Shown here: positions 45,710-53,378 of the stretch, in pieces
Layout of the letters: every line of letters starts with the position of its first letter
How positions within the stretch are numbered: position 1 is the stretch's first letter
Assembly (NCBI RefSeq): GCF_032931615.1
Contig: NZ_CP136759.1
Location: forward strand, 2,356,001-2,420,000
Reading direction: 5' to 3'
Length of the DNA stretch: 64,000 nucleotides
From: Palleronia sp. LCG004
GTDB lineage: Bacteria > Pseudomonadota > Alphaproteobacteria > Rhodobacterales > Rhodobacteraceae
The notes under the pieces: model-generated
The model's input: only the letters and a program-made list of their open reading frames with translations
What the model was told of the DNA's origin: nothing
Databases searched by the model: none
Made by a program: the position numbers and the translations under genes

Positions 45710-46716
45710 TGGGACAGCAAACGATGTGCGACTTTCCGACGATCGACGATATCGAGGCGGCCCGGCACAGGATCGCGCCGCATATACGCCACACGCCGCT
45801 TCTGCGCGCCGACAGGATCGAGCCGTCGGTCGGCTGCGAACTGTTCCTCAAGCCCGAGATGCTGCAGGTGACGGGGGCATTCAAGATCCGCGGGGCGCTC
45901 AACACCGCGTTGCAGCTTCCGCCGGAGCGCATTGCACGTGGCTTCATCTCGTCCTCGTCCGGCAACCATGCGCAGGGCTTGTCCTGGGCGGGCCGGCTCC
46001 TTGGGACAAGGGTGGTTCTTGTCCTGCCGACCACAACGCCCGCGCAGAAGGTGGCGAATACGCGCGCCCTGGGGGCGGAGGTGATCCTCTACGATGGCGA
46101 CACCGCTGCGCGCTGGAAGGAGGTCTACCGAATTGCCGAAGAGACGGGCTACGAGACGATCCACGGGTTCGAGGATCCGCGCGTCATGGCCGGACAGGGC
46201 ACCATCGGTTGCGAGATTCTCGAGGACCTCCCGGATGTCGACACCGTCATCGTGCCCCTGGGCGGCGGTGGGCTCATCTCCGGCGTGGCGACCGCGCTCA
46301 AGGCGCTGAAACCGGGTATCAGGGTGGTGGGCGCGGAACCGGCACTGACCCCGAAATACCATCGAAGCAGGTCGAGCGGGAAACGCGTCTCGCTGCCGCT
46401 GCGCGACACGGTCGCGGACGGGCTGCGCATCAGCGTTCCCGGCCAGAACCCCTGGCCCATCATCGAGCGCCATGTGGATGAAATCGCGCTGGTGGACGAA
46501 ACAGACATCGTTGCGGGGATGCGGGCACTCGCACGCGATGCGAAACTCATTGCGGAACCTGCAGCCGCGATCGGCGTGGGCGCGCTTCTCGGAGGCGCAA
46601 TCTCGGTTCGGCCCGACGAGAAGGTCTGCACCATCCTCACGGGCGGAAACTGGGGCCTTGAGGATCTTGCCGCCCTCTACGCAAGGGAACCCTCCGCTAT
46701 CGAAGCCGCGTCCTGA
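45709..46716 (+). CDS. Threonine/serine dehydratase-family PLP enzyme
   Basis: A 335-residue fold-type II PLP enzyme of the threonine dehydratase/serine racemase group, which includes EutB and beta-hydroxyaspartate dehydratase. The PLP lysine is K59 in TGAFKIRGAL; SSGNHAQG (about residues 85-92) binds the substrate carboxylate and PLGGGGLISG (near 180) the PLP phosphate. There is no ACT regulatory domain, so it is a catabolic or racemase-type enzyme. The start shares a base with the stop of the cyclodeaminase gene; an in-frame ATG at 45724 is an alternative. The pair suggests stepwise catabolism of an amino or hydroxyamino acid. Confidence 0.88.
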   Translation: MGQQTMCDFPTIDDIEAARHRIAPHIRHTPLLRADRIEPSVGCELFLKPEMLQVTGAFKIRGALNTALQLPPERIARGFISSSSGNHAQGLSWAGRLLGTRVVLVLPTTTPAQKVANTRALGAEVILYDGDTAARWKEVYRIAEETGYETIHGFEDPRVMAGQGTIGCEILEDLPDVDTVIVPLGGGGLISGVATALKALKPGIRVVGAEPALTPKYHRSRSSGKRVSLPLRDTVADGLRISVPGQNPWPIIERHVDEIALVDETDIVAGMRALARDAKLIAEPAAAIGVGALLGGAISVRPDEKVCTILTGGNWGLEDLAALYAREPSAIEAAS

Positions 46717-46751
46717 GCGAAACAGCGCCGAGGATCGTGATGCAGCGACGA

Positions 46752-48386
46752 TCAATCATGCCGGTCATCCAAAGCCAGTTCGTCCTCGCGTGACACGGCG
46801 GATATGTCCGCCTGATCCTTCCGTCCGGAAACTTCCCAGATCGCGTATGGCCGCCCCCGGAATGCGATTTTCCGGTCGGGCCGCCACGGGAGGGGATGGT
46901 CTTCCAAGCGGCTGAGGATCAGGCCTTCGGGATGTTCATCGGCCCATTCCGCCAACATGGAGGCCGTCTCCAGTTCGGCAACGGGCTTGGTCAGGCGGCC
47001 GGCGAAGGTGAATTCCCCGTGATATTCATCGGAATAGAGGGCGATGCCTTCCTCCTCCCGGTCGGCCAGAAGACCGGCAATTCGACCCGCATCGTATCCC
47101 GCGCCCAGTTCGGTCGCCCCGACGAGCAGGTTCAATCCGAGGATCGCACCGAGCATCGCAAGCGACGTACCGACCGCGCTACGGAATCGTGCCAAGGCGA
47201 TCCCCATGCCGATGAACCCGGCTCCTACAAGACCGACCACCGCAACCGGATGCAGCATCGCGTCGATCCGTCCGAACGAGACGAGCCCGGACGCGGAAGC
47301 GAGCAGAAGGCAGCCGACGGCTCCCGCGACGATCGCAGGCAACAGCGGGCGGGGCCGAACGTCGCGAAGCAGACGGCCCACCACGATCGCGACGGCAGGA
47401 AGTTCCGGGACAAGATAATGAAGCTGCTTGCCGCTGATCAAGCTGAAGGCGAGCATCGCGGGAAGCATCCAGACGAGGGCGAGCCGAAGGCCGGGTTCCG
47501 ACCACCGGATGCGGACGACCTGCCGCCAGACGGATGGCAGAAAGGCCCAGGGGAACAACAGCAGCGGCAGAAGCGCCGTATAGAACCACCAGGGCCGGGC
47601 ATGGGCGAAGGCATTCGTCACGCGTCCCGCGCTTTGCCGCCAAAGGACGGCGTCGAACCACTCGGGTCCGACTGAGAGCCCCGCCGGAACGATCCAGAGC
47701 GCGACGAGGCCCAGTCCCGCCGCAACCGCGAGGACGAGGCCCGCGGGCAGATCGCGCCAGCCGGAACGGCCATTCGACCCCGCCCACCAGGGAAGGGCCA
47801 GCATCGCGGGCAGCACATGGATCAGGATGACCGGCCCCTTGGCGAGCCCGCCGAGCCCGAGCGCAAGGCCCGCGACGATCCACCAGCGACGCTCTCCAGT
47901 CTTTGCCGCGGCGAGAACGGCGAGCATCGTCAGGACGGCGCAGAGCGCGAGCAGCGCATCGAACATCGTCAGCTGACCCGAAAGCGCGAAGACGGCGCTG
48001 CCGGCAAGAGCCCAGCCCGTCCGACCGGAAGCCCCGTGATCGTCGGGCCAGAGCCGCGCGGCGAGCAGTCCGGTCGTCAGGATCGTCGCGGTCGCGGCAA
48101 GCGGCCCCACGAGACGCGCCGCGATTTCCGATACGCCGGTCACGGACCACATCGCCTGGATCAGCCAGAAGAACAGCGGCGGCTTGTGGGTGTAGAGCGC
48201 AAAGTTCTTCGTCGGTACGAGAAGATCCCCACCAAGCCACATCTCCCAGGCGACGGTGAGGTACCGCGTCTCGTCGATCGGCAATGCGGGCCGGAGAAGC
48301 ACGCCCGCGAACGCGACGGCCAGGAATATGAGCGCCGGCGCGATCGCGCCCTGGATCGGCGAACCGATCTTGCTGTCTGTCTTCAA
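46752..48386 (-). CDS. ArnT-like glycosyltransferase (family 39/83)
   Basis: A 544-residue integral membrane GT-C glycosyltransferase with about 11-12 helices. The first periplasmic loop carries PIDETRYLTVAWEMWLGGD (about residues 36-54), where the Asp-Glu pair and following Arg match the catalytic loop of ArnT, and the next loop has YTHKPP, like the LEKPP of ArnT. Such enzymes move a sugar from an undecaprenyl-phosphate carrier to lipid A, another lipid or protein. The start is TTG at 48386. It lies 71 bases after the histidine kinase gene on the same strand and is probably cotranscribed with the two-component genes. Confidence 0.86.
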   Translation of the reverse strand: MKTDSKIGSPIQGAIAPALIFLAVAFAGVLLRPALPIDETRYLTVAWEMWLGGDLLVPTKNFALYTHKPPLFFWLIQAMWSVTGVSEIAARLVGPLAATATILTTGLLAARLWPDDHGASGRTGWALAGSAVFALSGQLTMFDALLALCAVLTMLAVLAAAKTGERRWWIVAGLALGLGGLAKGPVILIHVLPAMLALPWWAGSNGRSGWRDLPAGLVLAVAAGLGLVALWIVPAGLSVGPEWFDAVLWRQSAGRVTNAFAHARPWWFYTALLPLLLFPWAFLPSVWRQVVRIRWSEPGLRLALVWMLPAMLAFSLISGKQLHYLVPELPAVAIVVGRLLRDVRPRPLLPAIVAGAVGCLLLASASGLVSFGRIDAMLHPVAVVGLVGAGFIGMGIALARFRSAVGTSLAMLGAILGLNLLVGATELGAGYDAGRIAGLLADREEEGIALYSDEYHGEFTFAGRLTKPVAELETASMLAEWADEHPEGLILSRLEDHPLPWRPDRKIAFRGRPYAIWEVSGRKDQADISAVSREDELALDDRHD

Positions 48387-48457
48387 TTTCCCGCGCTCCG
48401 TCCGGTTCGTTGGCGGACCCGTGCGGTTGAAAGCTTGCGCCAGCCTGACGGCGAGTG

Positions 48458-49651
48458 TCAGGACACCTCATCGATCGGAAAATGCAGCGCAACCCGGACG
48501 CGATCATCCGTCACGCACCGATCGAGCGTCAGGTCGAGCTGCTGGGCAATGGTCTCGACGATCGTCAGCCCGAGTCCGGTGCCCTGAGAGGTTCTGCCCT
48601 TGTCGAACCGGGCAGCGTGCAGGACGGCACCGGGTGCCGCACGGTTCTCGACCGCAAGCATGTCAGGCCCGATCCGGACTCGCACGCTACCGAGCCCGTG
48701 TTCGAGTGCGTTCGCCACGAGGTTTCGCAGGACGATTGCCACGAGGTCGGCATCGGTTCGTACCATCATGCGCGAGGCGTCTCCGTCGTCGAGGACGACG
48801 CCGGCGGGAAATTCGGCAAGGACATGACGCGCGAGCGAGACGAGATCCACCGGCTGCGCCCGCGCGGCGTCGCCCGCTTCGGCGCGGGCGAGCTGCAACA
48901 GGCGGTCCACGATCCGCGTCAGCCGCTCGAGCCCGCGATCCACACGCTCGATCGAGCCGTGTCCCGCCGCGAGCGCCGCCGTCTCGGCCCGTGCCGTGGC
49001 GAGCGGGGTCCGTAATTCGTGGGCGGCATTCGCCGCGAACGACCGCTCGGCGGTGAGGAGCCGGTCGATACGCTCCAGGTGATCGTTCACTGACAGCGCC
49101 ATGGGCCTCAACTCGCCCGGCAGGCCCTTCGCTGATAGCGGCGTGAAGTCCGCCGCGTCGCGCCCCGCGATCGTCGCGGCCAGTCGTCGCGCCGGGCCCA
49201 GCGCCGCGCGCACGGTCAGGACCACGGTCAACGCGACGACGATGACGAGCGGGACCATGACCACGATGAAGGCCCCCGCGCTTTCCCAGAATTCCTCCCG
49301 TCGGAAGGCGGAGGACTGGCCGATCTCCACCGCGCGACCACTCCGCTCGGCGCGAAACACGTGCCACGACACCGTACTGCGCGAGGCACCATCGCCCTTC
49401 GGCCAGGGGGCCGCGTCGCCGTCGATGCTGAGGACATCGCCCTCGCCGATTGGGATTTCCTCGGCTGGGACCCCCGCCTCGAGCAGATCGAGTGCGTAAC
49501 GCGCACGGATCTCCAATCCGCGATCGAGAGATTCGTCGATTTCGTGGGCGAGCGACCAGAGACCGAGTGCCATGGCAAGCGACCATCCCAGGATCACGAT
49601 CGTGAGGATGCGCCGGACGAGCCGCCCGGTAAGCGTCCAATGCGCGCTCAC
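48458..49651 (-). CDS. Sensor histidine kinase (QseC/PmrB-like)
   Basis: A 397-residue membrane kinase. TM1 is at about residues 13-33, a roughly 90-residue periplasmic domain follows (34-125), TM2 at 126-148, then HAMP. The phospho-accepting His211 is in AAHELRTPL, the N box is LVANALEHG (Asn314) and the G box is GTGLGL at 357-362. The start is GTG at 49651, overlapping the regulator stop (GTGA). It is the partner of the OmpR-type regulator upstream and precedes the ArnT-like gene. The signal it senses is unknown. Confidence 0.93.
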   Translation of the reverse strand: MSAHWTLTGRLVRRILTIVILGWSLAMALGLWSLAHEIDESLDRGLEIRARYALDLLEAGVPAEEIPIGEGDVLSIDGDAAPWPKGDGASRSTVSWHVFRAERSGRAVEIGQSSAFRREEFWESAGAFIVVMVPLVIVVALTVVLTVRAALGPARRLAATIAGRDAADFTPLSAKGLPGELRPMALSVNDHLERIDRLLTAERSFAANAAHELRTPLATARAETAALAAGHGSIERVDRGLERLTRIVDRLLQLARAEAGDAARAQPVDLVSLARHVLAEFPAGVVLDDGDASRMMVRTDADLVAIVLRNLVANALEHGLGSVRVRIGPDMLAVENRAAPGAVLHAARFDKGRTSQGTGLGLTIVETIAQQLDLTLDRCVTDDRVRVALHFPIDEVS

Positions 49652-50301
49652 GAGACGCTGTAGCCCAGGCCCCGCCGCGTCTCGATCACTTCCCGGCCGA
49701 TCTTCGAGCGCAGCCGCGAGACGTAGACCTCGACCGCGTTGCCCGCGACTTCGTCATCGAAGGCAAAAAGCCTCTCCTCGAGAACCGTGCGACTGAGGAT
49801 GCGGCCGCGCGCCGCGACGAGCGCATCGAGAACCGCCCATTCCCGTGACGTCAGGCGAATTTCGATCCCGTCCCTGTGGACCCGCGCACGCGCGCGGTCG
49901 ACCACAAGCGGCCCGATCGCGATCTCGGAACCGGCAAGGCCGTCCGCCCGTCGCGCCACAGCGCGCAGCCGCGCCTCGACCTCGTCCGGATCGTATGGCT
50001 TCACCACGTAATCGTCGGCACCGGCATCGAGGCCGGAGATCCTGTCGCTGATCTGGTCGTAGGCTGTGGCGATGACCACCGGCGTGAGGTCGCCAGCCCC
50101 CCTCCGCTCCCGCAGGAGGTCGAGCCCCGAGCCGTCCGGCAGGCCGAGGTCGAGCAGGATCGCGGCATACTCGGCCACGAGCCACGCAGCCTCCGCTTCG
50201 TCGCAGGCTGCGACATGGTCCACGGCGTGGCCTGCCCGGCGCAGATGCCGTGCGACCGCCGCGCCGAGTTCGGCCCCGTCCTCAACGAGAAGTATCCTCA
50301 T
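49648..50301 (-). CDS. OmpR/PhoB-family response regulator
   Basis: A 217-residue DNA-binding regulator. In the receiver domain the acidic pocket is E7-D8, the phosphorylated residue is D51 (ILLDLGLPDGSG), the switch residue is in IATAYD (Thr79) and the conserved lysine is K101 (VVKPYDP). The C-terminal winged helix (about 125-217) has the recognition-helix signature NAVEVYVSRLRSKI and ends RGLGYSV. It is first in an operon with the kinase and the ArnT-like gene and is divergent from the PepSY operon. An 11-base-period direct repeat in the shared 115-base intergenic region is its likely target. Confidence 0.95.
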   Translation of the reverse strand: MRILLVEDGAELGAAVARHLRRAGHAVDHVAACDEAEAAWLVAEYAAILLDLGLPDGSGLDLLRERRGAGDLTPVVIATAYDQISDRISGLDAGADDYVVKPYDPDEVEARLRAVARRADGLAGSEIAIGPLVVDRARARVHRDGIEIRLTSREWAVLDALVAARGRILSRTVLEERLFAFDDEVAGNAVEVYVSRLRSKIGREVIETRRGLGYSVS

Positions 50302-50351
50302 CCCCCGGCTTTAGCCCAGCCTTGCGTTCGGCCGCGAGAAAAATCGGCATC

Positions 50352-50368
50352 GTAAGCGGCGCGCAAGC
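50352..50368. promoter_or_regulatory. Candidate response-regulator binding site (direct repeat)
   Basis: GTAAGC (50352-50357) and GCAAGC (50363-50368) are direct repeats with an 11-base period, the spacing bound head-to-tail by OmpR/PhoB-family dimers such as PmrA. It lies in the 115-base region between the divergent regulator and PepSY genes and could control both directions. Confidence 0.5.
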
Positions 50369-50416
50369 TTGGAGGGCGAGACGGGGCCATCTTCACTTCC
50401 ATCAAAGGAACAGATC

Positions 50417-50674
50417 ATGCGTCTCCCCCTTCTCGCCGCCCTTCTGACCGCCGCCGCCCTTCCGGCCTTCGCCGAGGACATCTGCAACGTCGACAAGGCG
50501 GATTGGCGCCCCGTGGAAGAGCTGAAGTCGGAGCTCGTCGACAAGGGCTGGTCCATCTCGAACGTCAAGGAAGAGGACGGCTGCTACGAGGTCTACGGCA
50601 AGGATGCCGACGGCCAGCGCGTCGAGATCTTCTTCGACCCCGCCTCATTCGAGGAGATGGGCTCGGATGACTGA
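50417..50674 (+). CDS. Small exported PepSY-domain protein
   Basis: An 85-residue protein with a signal peptide (residues 1-19, LAALLTAAALPAFA) and one PepSY domain over the mature part, in which VEELKSELVDKGWSISNVKEEDGCYEVYGKDADG has the LxxxGW...Y-E-V layout of the family. Cys23 and Cys51 could form a disulfide. PepSY domains are exported modules often next to cytochrome b genes and two-component systems; here both are adjacent. Start at 50417 (AAAGGA upstream). The next gene starts 8 bases before this one ends. Confidence 0.85.
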   Translation: MRLPLLAALLTAAALPAFAEDICNVDKADWRPVEELKSELVDKGWSISNVKEEDGCYEVYGKDADGQRVEIFFDPASFEEMGSDD

Positions 50675-51218
50675 GTCCGCGACGGCCCGGACGGTTCGGG
50701 TCTGGGACCCGTTCGTCCGGGTCTTCCACTGGTCACAGGTCGCGCTGATCGGCGCGGCCTGGCTGACCGAGGACGGACCGAAATGGCTGCACGAGAATGC
50801 GGGCTACCTCCTTGCGGCGCTTATCGCGATCCGGCTCGTCTGGGGGATCGTGGGGTCACGGTATGCCCGGTTTTCCGATTTCGTCCGGGGCCCCCGGGCC
50901 GTCGCGCTGTATCTCGGCGAATTGTCGCGGGGTCGGGAACGCCGCCATCTGGGGCATAACCCCGCGGGCGGCGCGATGATCGTTACGCTTCTGACCACGG
51001 TGACCGCGACGATCCTGACGGGCTGGCTCCAGACGACCGACATGTTCTGGGGTTCCTCCGCGATGGAGAAGATCCACGAGGTCGCCGCCATTCTCGTCCT
51101 CGTCCTCGCCGCCATCCACGTCGCCGGCGTGGTCTTCGAAAGCCTGCGCCACCACGAGAACCTCGTCGGCGCGATGATCCACGGGCGCAAGCGCGTGGAT
51201 GGAAAGGAGGCACCGTGA
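50667..51218 (+). CDS. Cytochrome b561-type membrane protein
   Basis: A 183-residue inner-membrane diheme cytochrome b (bacterial b561/Ni-Fe-hydrogenase b type). It has four hydrophobic segments; candidate heme-ligand histidines are H21 (VFHWS), H42, H137 (KIHEVA) and H151 (AAIHVAG). The N-terminal VRVWDPFVRVFHWSQV is the family signature. It probably passes electrons across the membrane, for example to a c-type cytochrome, metal or quinone. It overlaps the PepSY gene by 8 bases and the following glycosyltransferase gene by 4. Confidence 0.9.
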   Translation: MTESATARTVRVWDPFVRVFHWSQVALIGAAWLTEDGPKWLHENAGYLLAALIAIRLVWGIVGSRYARFSDFVRGPRAVALYLGELSRGRERRHLGHNPAGGAMIVTLLTTVTATILTGWLQTTDMFWGSSAMEKIHEVAAILVLVLAAIHVAGVVFESLRHHENLVGAMIHGRKRVDGKEAP

Positions 51219-52015
51219 GCCGAGCTGAAACCTTTGACCGGAGTGCAGCCTTCGGCACCACCCCGGACCTCTCGATCGTGATCCCTACCCGCAACGAGGC
51301 CCAAAATATAGGTCCGCTGATAGACGAGATCGCGGCCATCGCCGATCTAGGTCGCGTCGAGATCATCGTCGTCGATGACGGTGCGACGGACGGCACGGGC
51401 GATGTCGTGCGGGGTCGCATGGCCAGTGTCCCGGGGTTGCGGCTCCTCGCGCATGAATACGGTGCGGGCCAGTCGGCCGCGATCCGCACCGGGGTCGAGG
51501 CTTCCCGTGCGGCGATCGTTGCGACGCTCGACGGGGACGGCCAGAACCCACCGGCGGATCTTGTCGGCATCGTTCGACCGCTTGCAGATGGCGGTTGCGG
51601 GCTCGTCGCAGGTCAGCGCGTTGCGCGGCAGGATGCGTTTTCCCGCAGGCTTGCCTCGCGTGTCGCCAACGGGGTGCGGGCCGCCTGCCTCGGCGATGGC
51701 ACACGCGATACCGGTTGCGGGCTCAAGGCGTTCCGGCGGGAGGAGTTTCTCTCCCTGCCCTATTTCGACCATATGCACCGGTTCCTTCCGGCCCTCTTCG
51801 CACGCGAAGGCCTCGCGGTGCGGCACGTCACCGTGGGGCACAGGCCGCGCGGCGGGGGGCGATCGCATTACTCCAATCTGGGTCGAGCCCTGTCGGGCAT
51901 CGTCGATCTTGCGGGCGTGATGTGGCTGATCCATCGCGGACGCGGCAGGCAGATACGCCCCGCGCAGATCGCCGCATCCGACATCGTCACCCGACATGCG
52001 GATGCCGCGCAGTGA
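51215..52015 (+). CDS. Dolichol-phosphate-mannosyltransferase-like glycosyltransferase (family 2, ArnC/Dpm1 type)
   Basis: A 266-residue family 2 enzyme that should transfer a sugar from a nucleotide donor to undecaprenyl phosphate at the inner face of the membrane. LSIVIPTRNEAQNIGPLIDEI opens it, VVDDGATDGT is the nucleotide loop and ATLDGDGQNPPAD (about residues 105-117) holds the DXD motif in the Dpm1/ArnC context. HRPRGGGRSHYSNLGRA near 210-226 is typical of that subgroup. GTG start at 51215 overlaps the cytochrome b stop (GTGA). The LAB_N gene follows with the same kind of overlap. Confidence 0.9.
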   Translation: MSRAETFDRSAAFGTTPDLSIVIPTRNEAQNIGPLIDEIAAIADLGRVEIIVVDDGATDGTGDVVRGRMASVPGLRLLAHEYGAGQSAAIRTGVEASRAAIVATLDGDGQNPPADLVGIVRPLADGGCGLVAGQRVARQDAFSRRLASRVANGVRAACLGDGTRDTGCGLKAFRREEFLSLPYFDHMHRFLPALFAREGLAVRHVTVGHRPRGGGRSHYSNLGRALSGIVDLAGVMWLIHRGRGRQIRPAQIAASDIVTRHADAAQ

Positions 52016-52398
52016 GTGGCCTCACGACCTCGGCCAGCAACTGGCCCGACCTCGCATGGCTGATCTTCGGCCTTCTCGGCCAATGCCTTTTTGCCGGACG
52101 CTTCGTCGTGCAATGGCTTGCCTCTGAACGGGCGCGACGCTCCGTCCTGCCGAACATCTTCTGGTACTTCTCGATAGGTGGCGGTCTCTGCCTGCTTGTC
52201 TATGCGGTCCACCGAAGCGATCCGGTCTTCGTTCTGGGCCAGGCTCTCGGCCTTTTCATCTATGCACGGAACCTGTGGTTCGTATGGTCGGAGAAACGGA
52301 ACGGCCGATCGTCCGCCCAAGACCCCTGCCCAACCGCGGCGGAAACAGGCCGCGATCCGGTCGAGGAAGAACTGCTCGCAGGAAGGCACCCAGCATGA
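52012..52398 (+). CDS. LAB_N (lipid-A-disaccharide synthase N-terminal-like) membrane protein
   Basis: A 128-residue protein with three to four hydrophobic segments. The conserved LAB_N segments are seen: GLLGQCLFAGRFVVQWLASERARRSVLP (about residues 19-46), FWYFSIGGGLCLLVYAVHRSDPVFVLGQALGLFIYARNLWF. This stand-alone domain is normally next to ArnC/Dpm1-like and ArnT-like genes, and is thought to help flip or channel the lipid-linked sugar. The start is GTG at 52012, overlapping the preceding stop (GTGA); ATGA overlap with the next gene. Confidence 0.87.
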   Translation: MSGLTTSASNWPDLAWLIFGLLGQCLFAGRFVVQWLASERARRSVLPNIFWYFSIGGGLCLLVYAVHRSDPVFVLGQALGLFIYARNLWFVWSEKRNGRSSAQDPCPTAAETGRDPVEEELLAGRHPA

Positions 52399-53099
52399 CA
52401 GAGACCAGCGCCCATCCCGGAGAGCCCCATTACATCACCCGGAGCGGTTGGCTGCGCGCCGCGGTGCTCGGTGCGAATGACGGCATCGTTTCGGTCTCGT
52501 CGCTCATCGTCGGCGTCGCGGCGGCAGACCCCGCTCCGCGAGCGGTCCTGATCGCAGGCGTCGCCGGCCTTGCCGCCGGAGCGATGTCGATGGCGGCGGG
52601 GGAATATGTCTCCGTCTCGTCGCAATCCGATACGGAACGCGCCGACATCAGACGCGAAGAGATCGCCCTGACGGAGATGCCCGAGGAGGAATTCGCCGAG
52701 CTGGTCGCAATCTACGAGGCGCGTGGCCTCAGCCGACGGACCGCCGAGATCGTCGCGCGCGAGCTGACCGAGAAGGACGCGCTCGGCACGCATGTGAGGG
52801 ACGAGCTCGGCCTGTCGGAGATCCACTCCGCAAACCCGCTCCAAGCCGCCCTTGCATCCGCAGCGACCTTCAGCGCGGCAGCGTCGGTCCCCCTCATTGC
52901 CGCGCTTGTTTCGCCCTCATCCGTGGTCATTCCGGTCGTCCTGCTTGTCACCATTCTCTCGCTTGCCGCCCTCGGGGCCCTCGGCGCGAAGGCAGGGGCG
53001 GCACCGGTGCTGCCGGCGATCCGACGCGTGGTCGTCTGGGGGGCCTTCGCCATGGGGGTCACGGCATTCATCGGCTGGGTCTTCGGCGTGAGCGTCTAG
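52395..53099 (+). CDS. VIT1/CCC1-family Fe2+/Mn2+ transporter
   Basis: A 234-residue membrane transporter of the vacuolar-iron-transporter family. HYITRSGWLRAAVLGANDGIVSVSSLIVGVAAA (about residues 12-44) is the family signature, with the conserved Asp and the GAxxMAxGEYVSVSSQ motif (about 61-77) forming the pore. A cytoplasmic metal-binding loop rich in Glu follows (RREEIALTEMPEEEF). Three C-terminal helices complete it. In bacteria such proteins export or store iron or manganese. It is the fifth gene of the operon that starts at PepSY and overlaps LAB_N by 4 bases. Confidence 0.92.
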   Translation: MTETSAHPGEPHYITRSGWLRAAVLGANDGIVSVSSLIVGVAAADPAPRAVLIAGVAGLAAGAMSMAAGEYVSVSSQSDTERADIRREEIALTEMPEEEFAELVAIYEARGLSRRTAEIVARELTEKDALGTHVRDELGLSEIHSANPLQAALASAATFSAAASVPLIAALVSPSSVVIPVVLLVTILSLAALGALGAKAGAAPVLPAIRRVVVWGAFAMGVTAFIGWVFGVSV

Positions 53100-53190
53100 C
53101 GCAGACCGGCTCCCGGTGGATCGGTGTCCGGAAACCCTGCCGTATTTCGAATTCGGGGAGCTCGCACGCTCATGTATCTGCAAAGGGCGA

Positions 53191-53220
53191 TGATCCGGTA
53201 TGGCCCGCTTCCGGTAGAGA
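53191..53220 (+). promoter_or_regulatory. Candidate ECF-sigma (RpoE/ChrR-type) promoter before the polyketide synthase
   Basis: TGATCC (53191-53196), an 18-base spacer and TAGAGA (53215-53220). The arrangement matches the TGATCC-N18-TAAGA promoter of the singlet-oxygen sigma factor RpoE of Rhodobacter sphaeroides in the -35 element and spacing, with a changed -10. It lies 160 bases before the GTG start, in the 279-base gap after the VIT gene. Confidence 0.35.
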
Positions 53221-53378
53221 CTTGCTGCGGCGTTCCCTTCGGCTATCTTCCGGAGGCGTCACGTCGATCCGACCCGAACAGATTGCCGCATGCGGGGAAC
53301 GGGGACCGTCATGCAAGGTTTGCACTCCAATCCCGAAATTTTCTGGTCTTTCCCGAAGACCGTGCGAGGTAGGTACGA

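Noticed and set aside
49279..49295. ExxE motif (EFWE, residues 120-123) in the histidine kinase as a possible PmrB-like iron sensor
   Set aside because: It abuts the second membrane helix in a segment that is common to QseC-like kinases, so it is no evidence for iron sensing.
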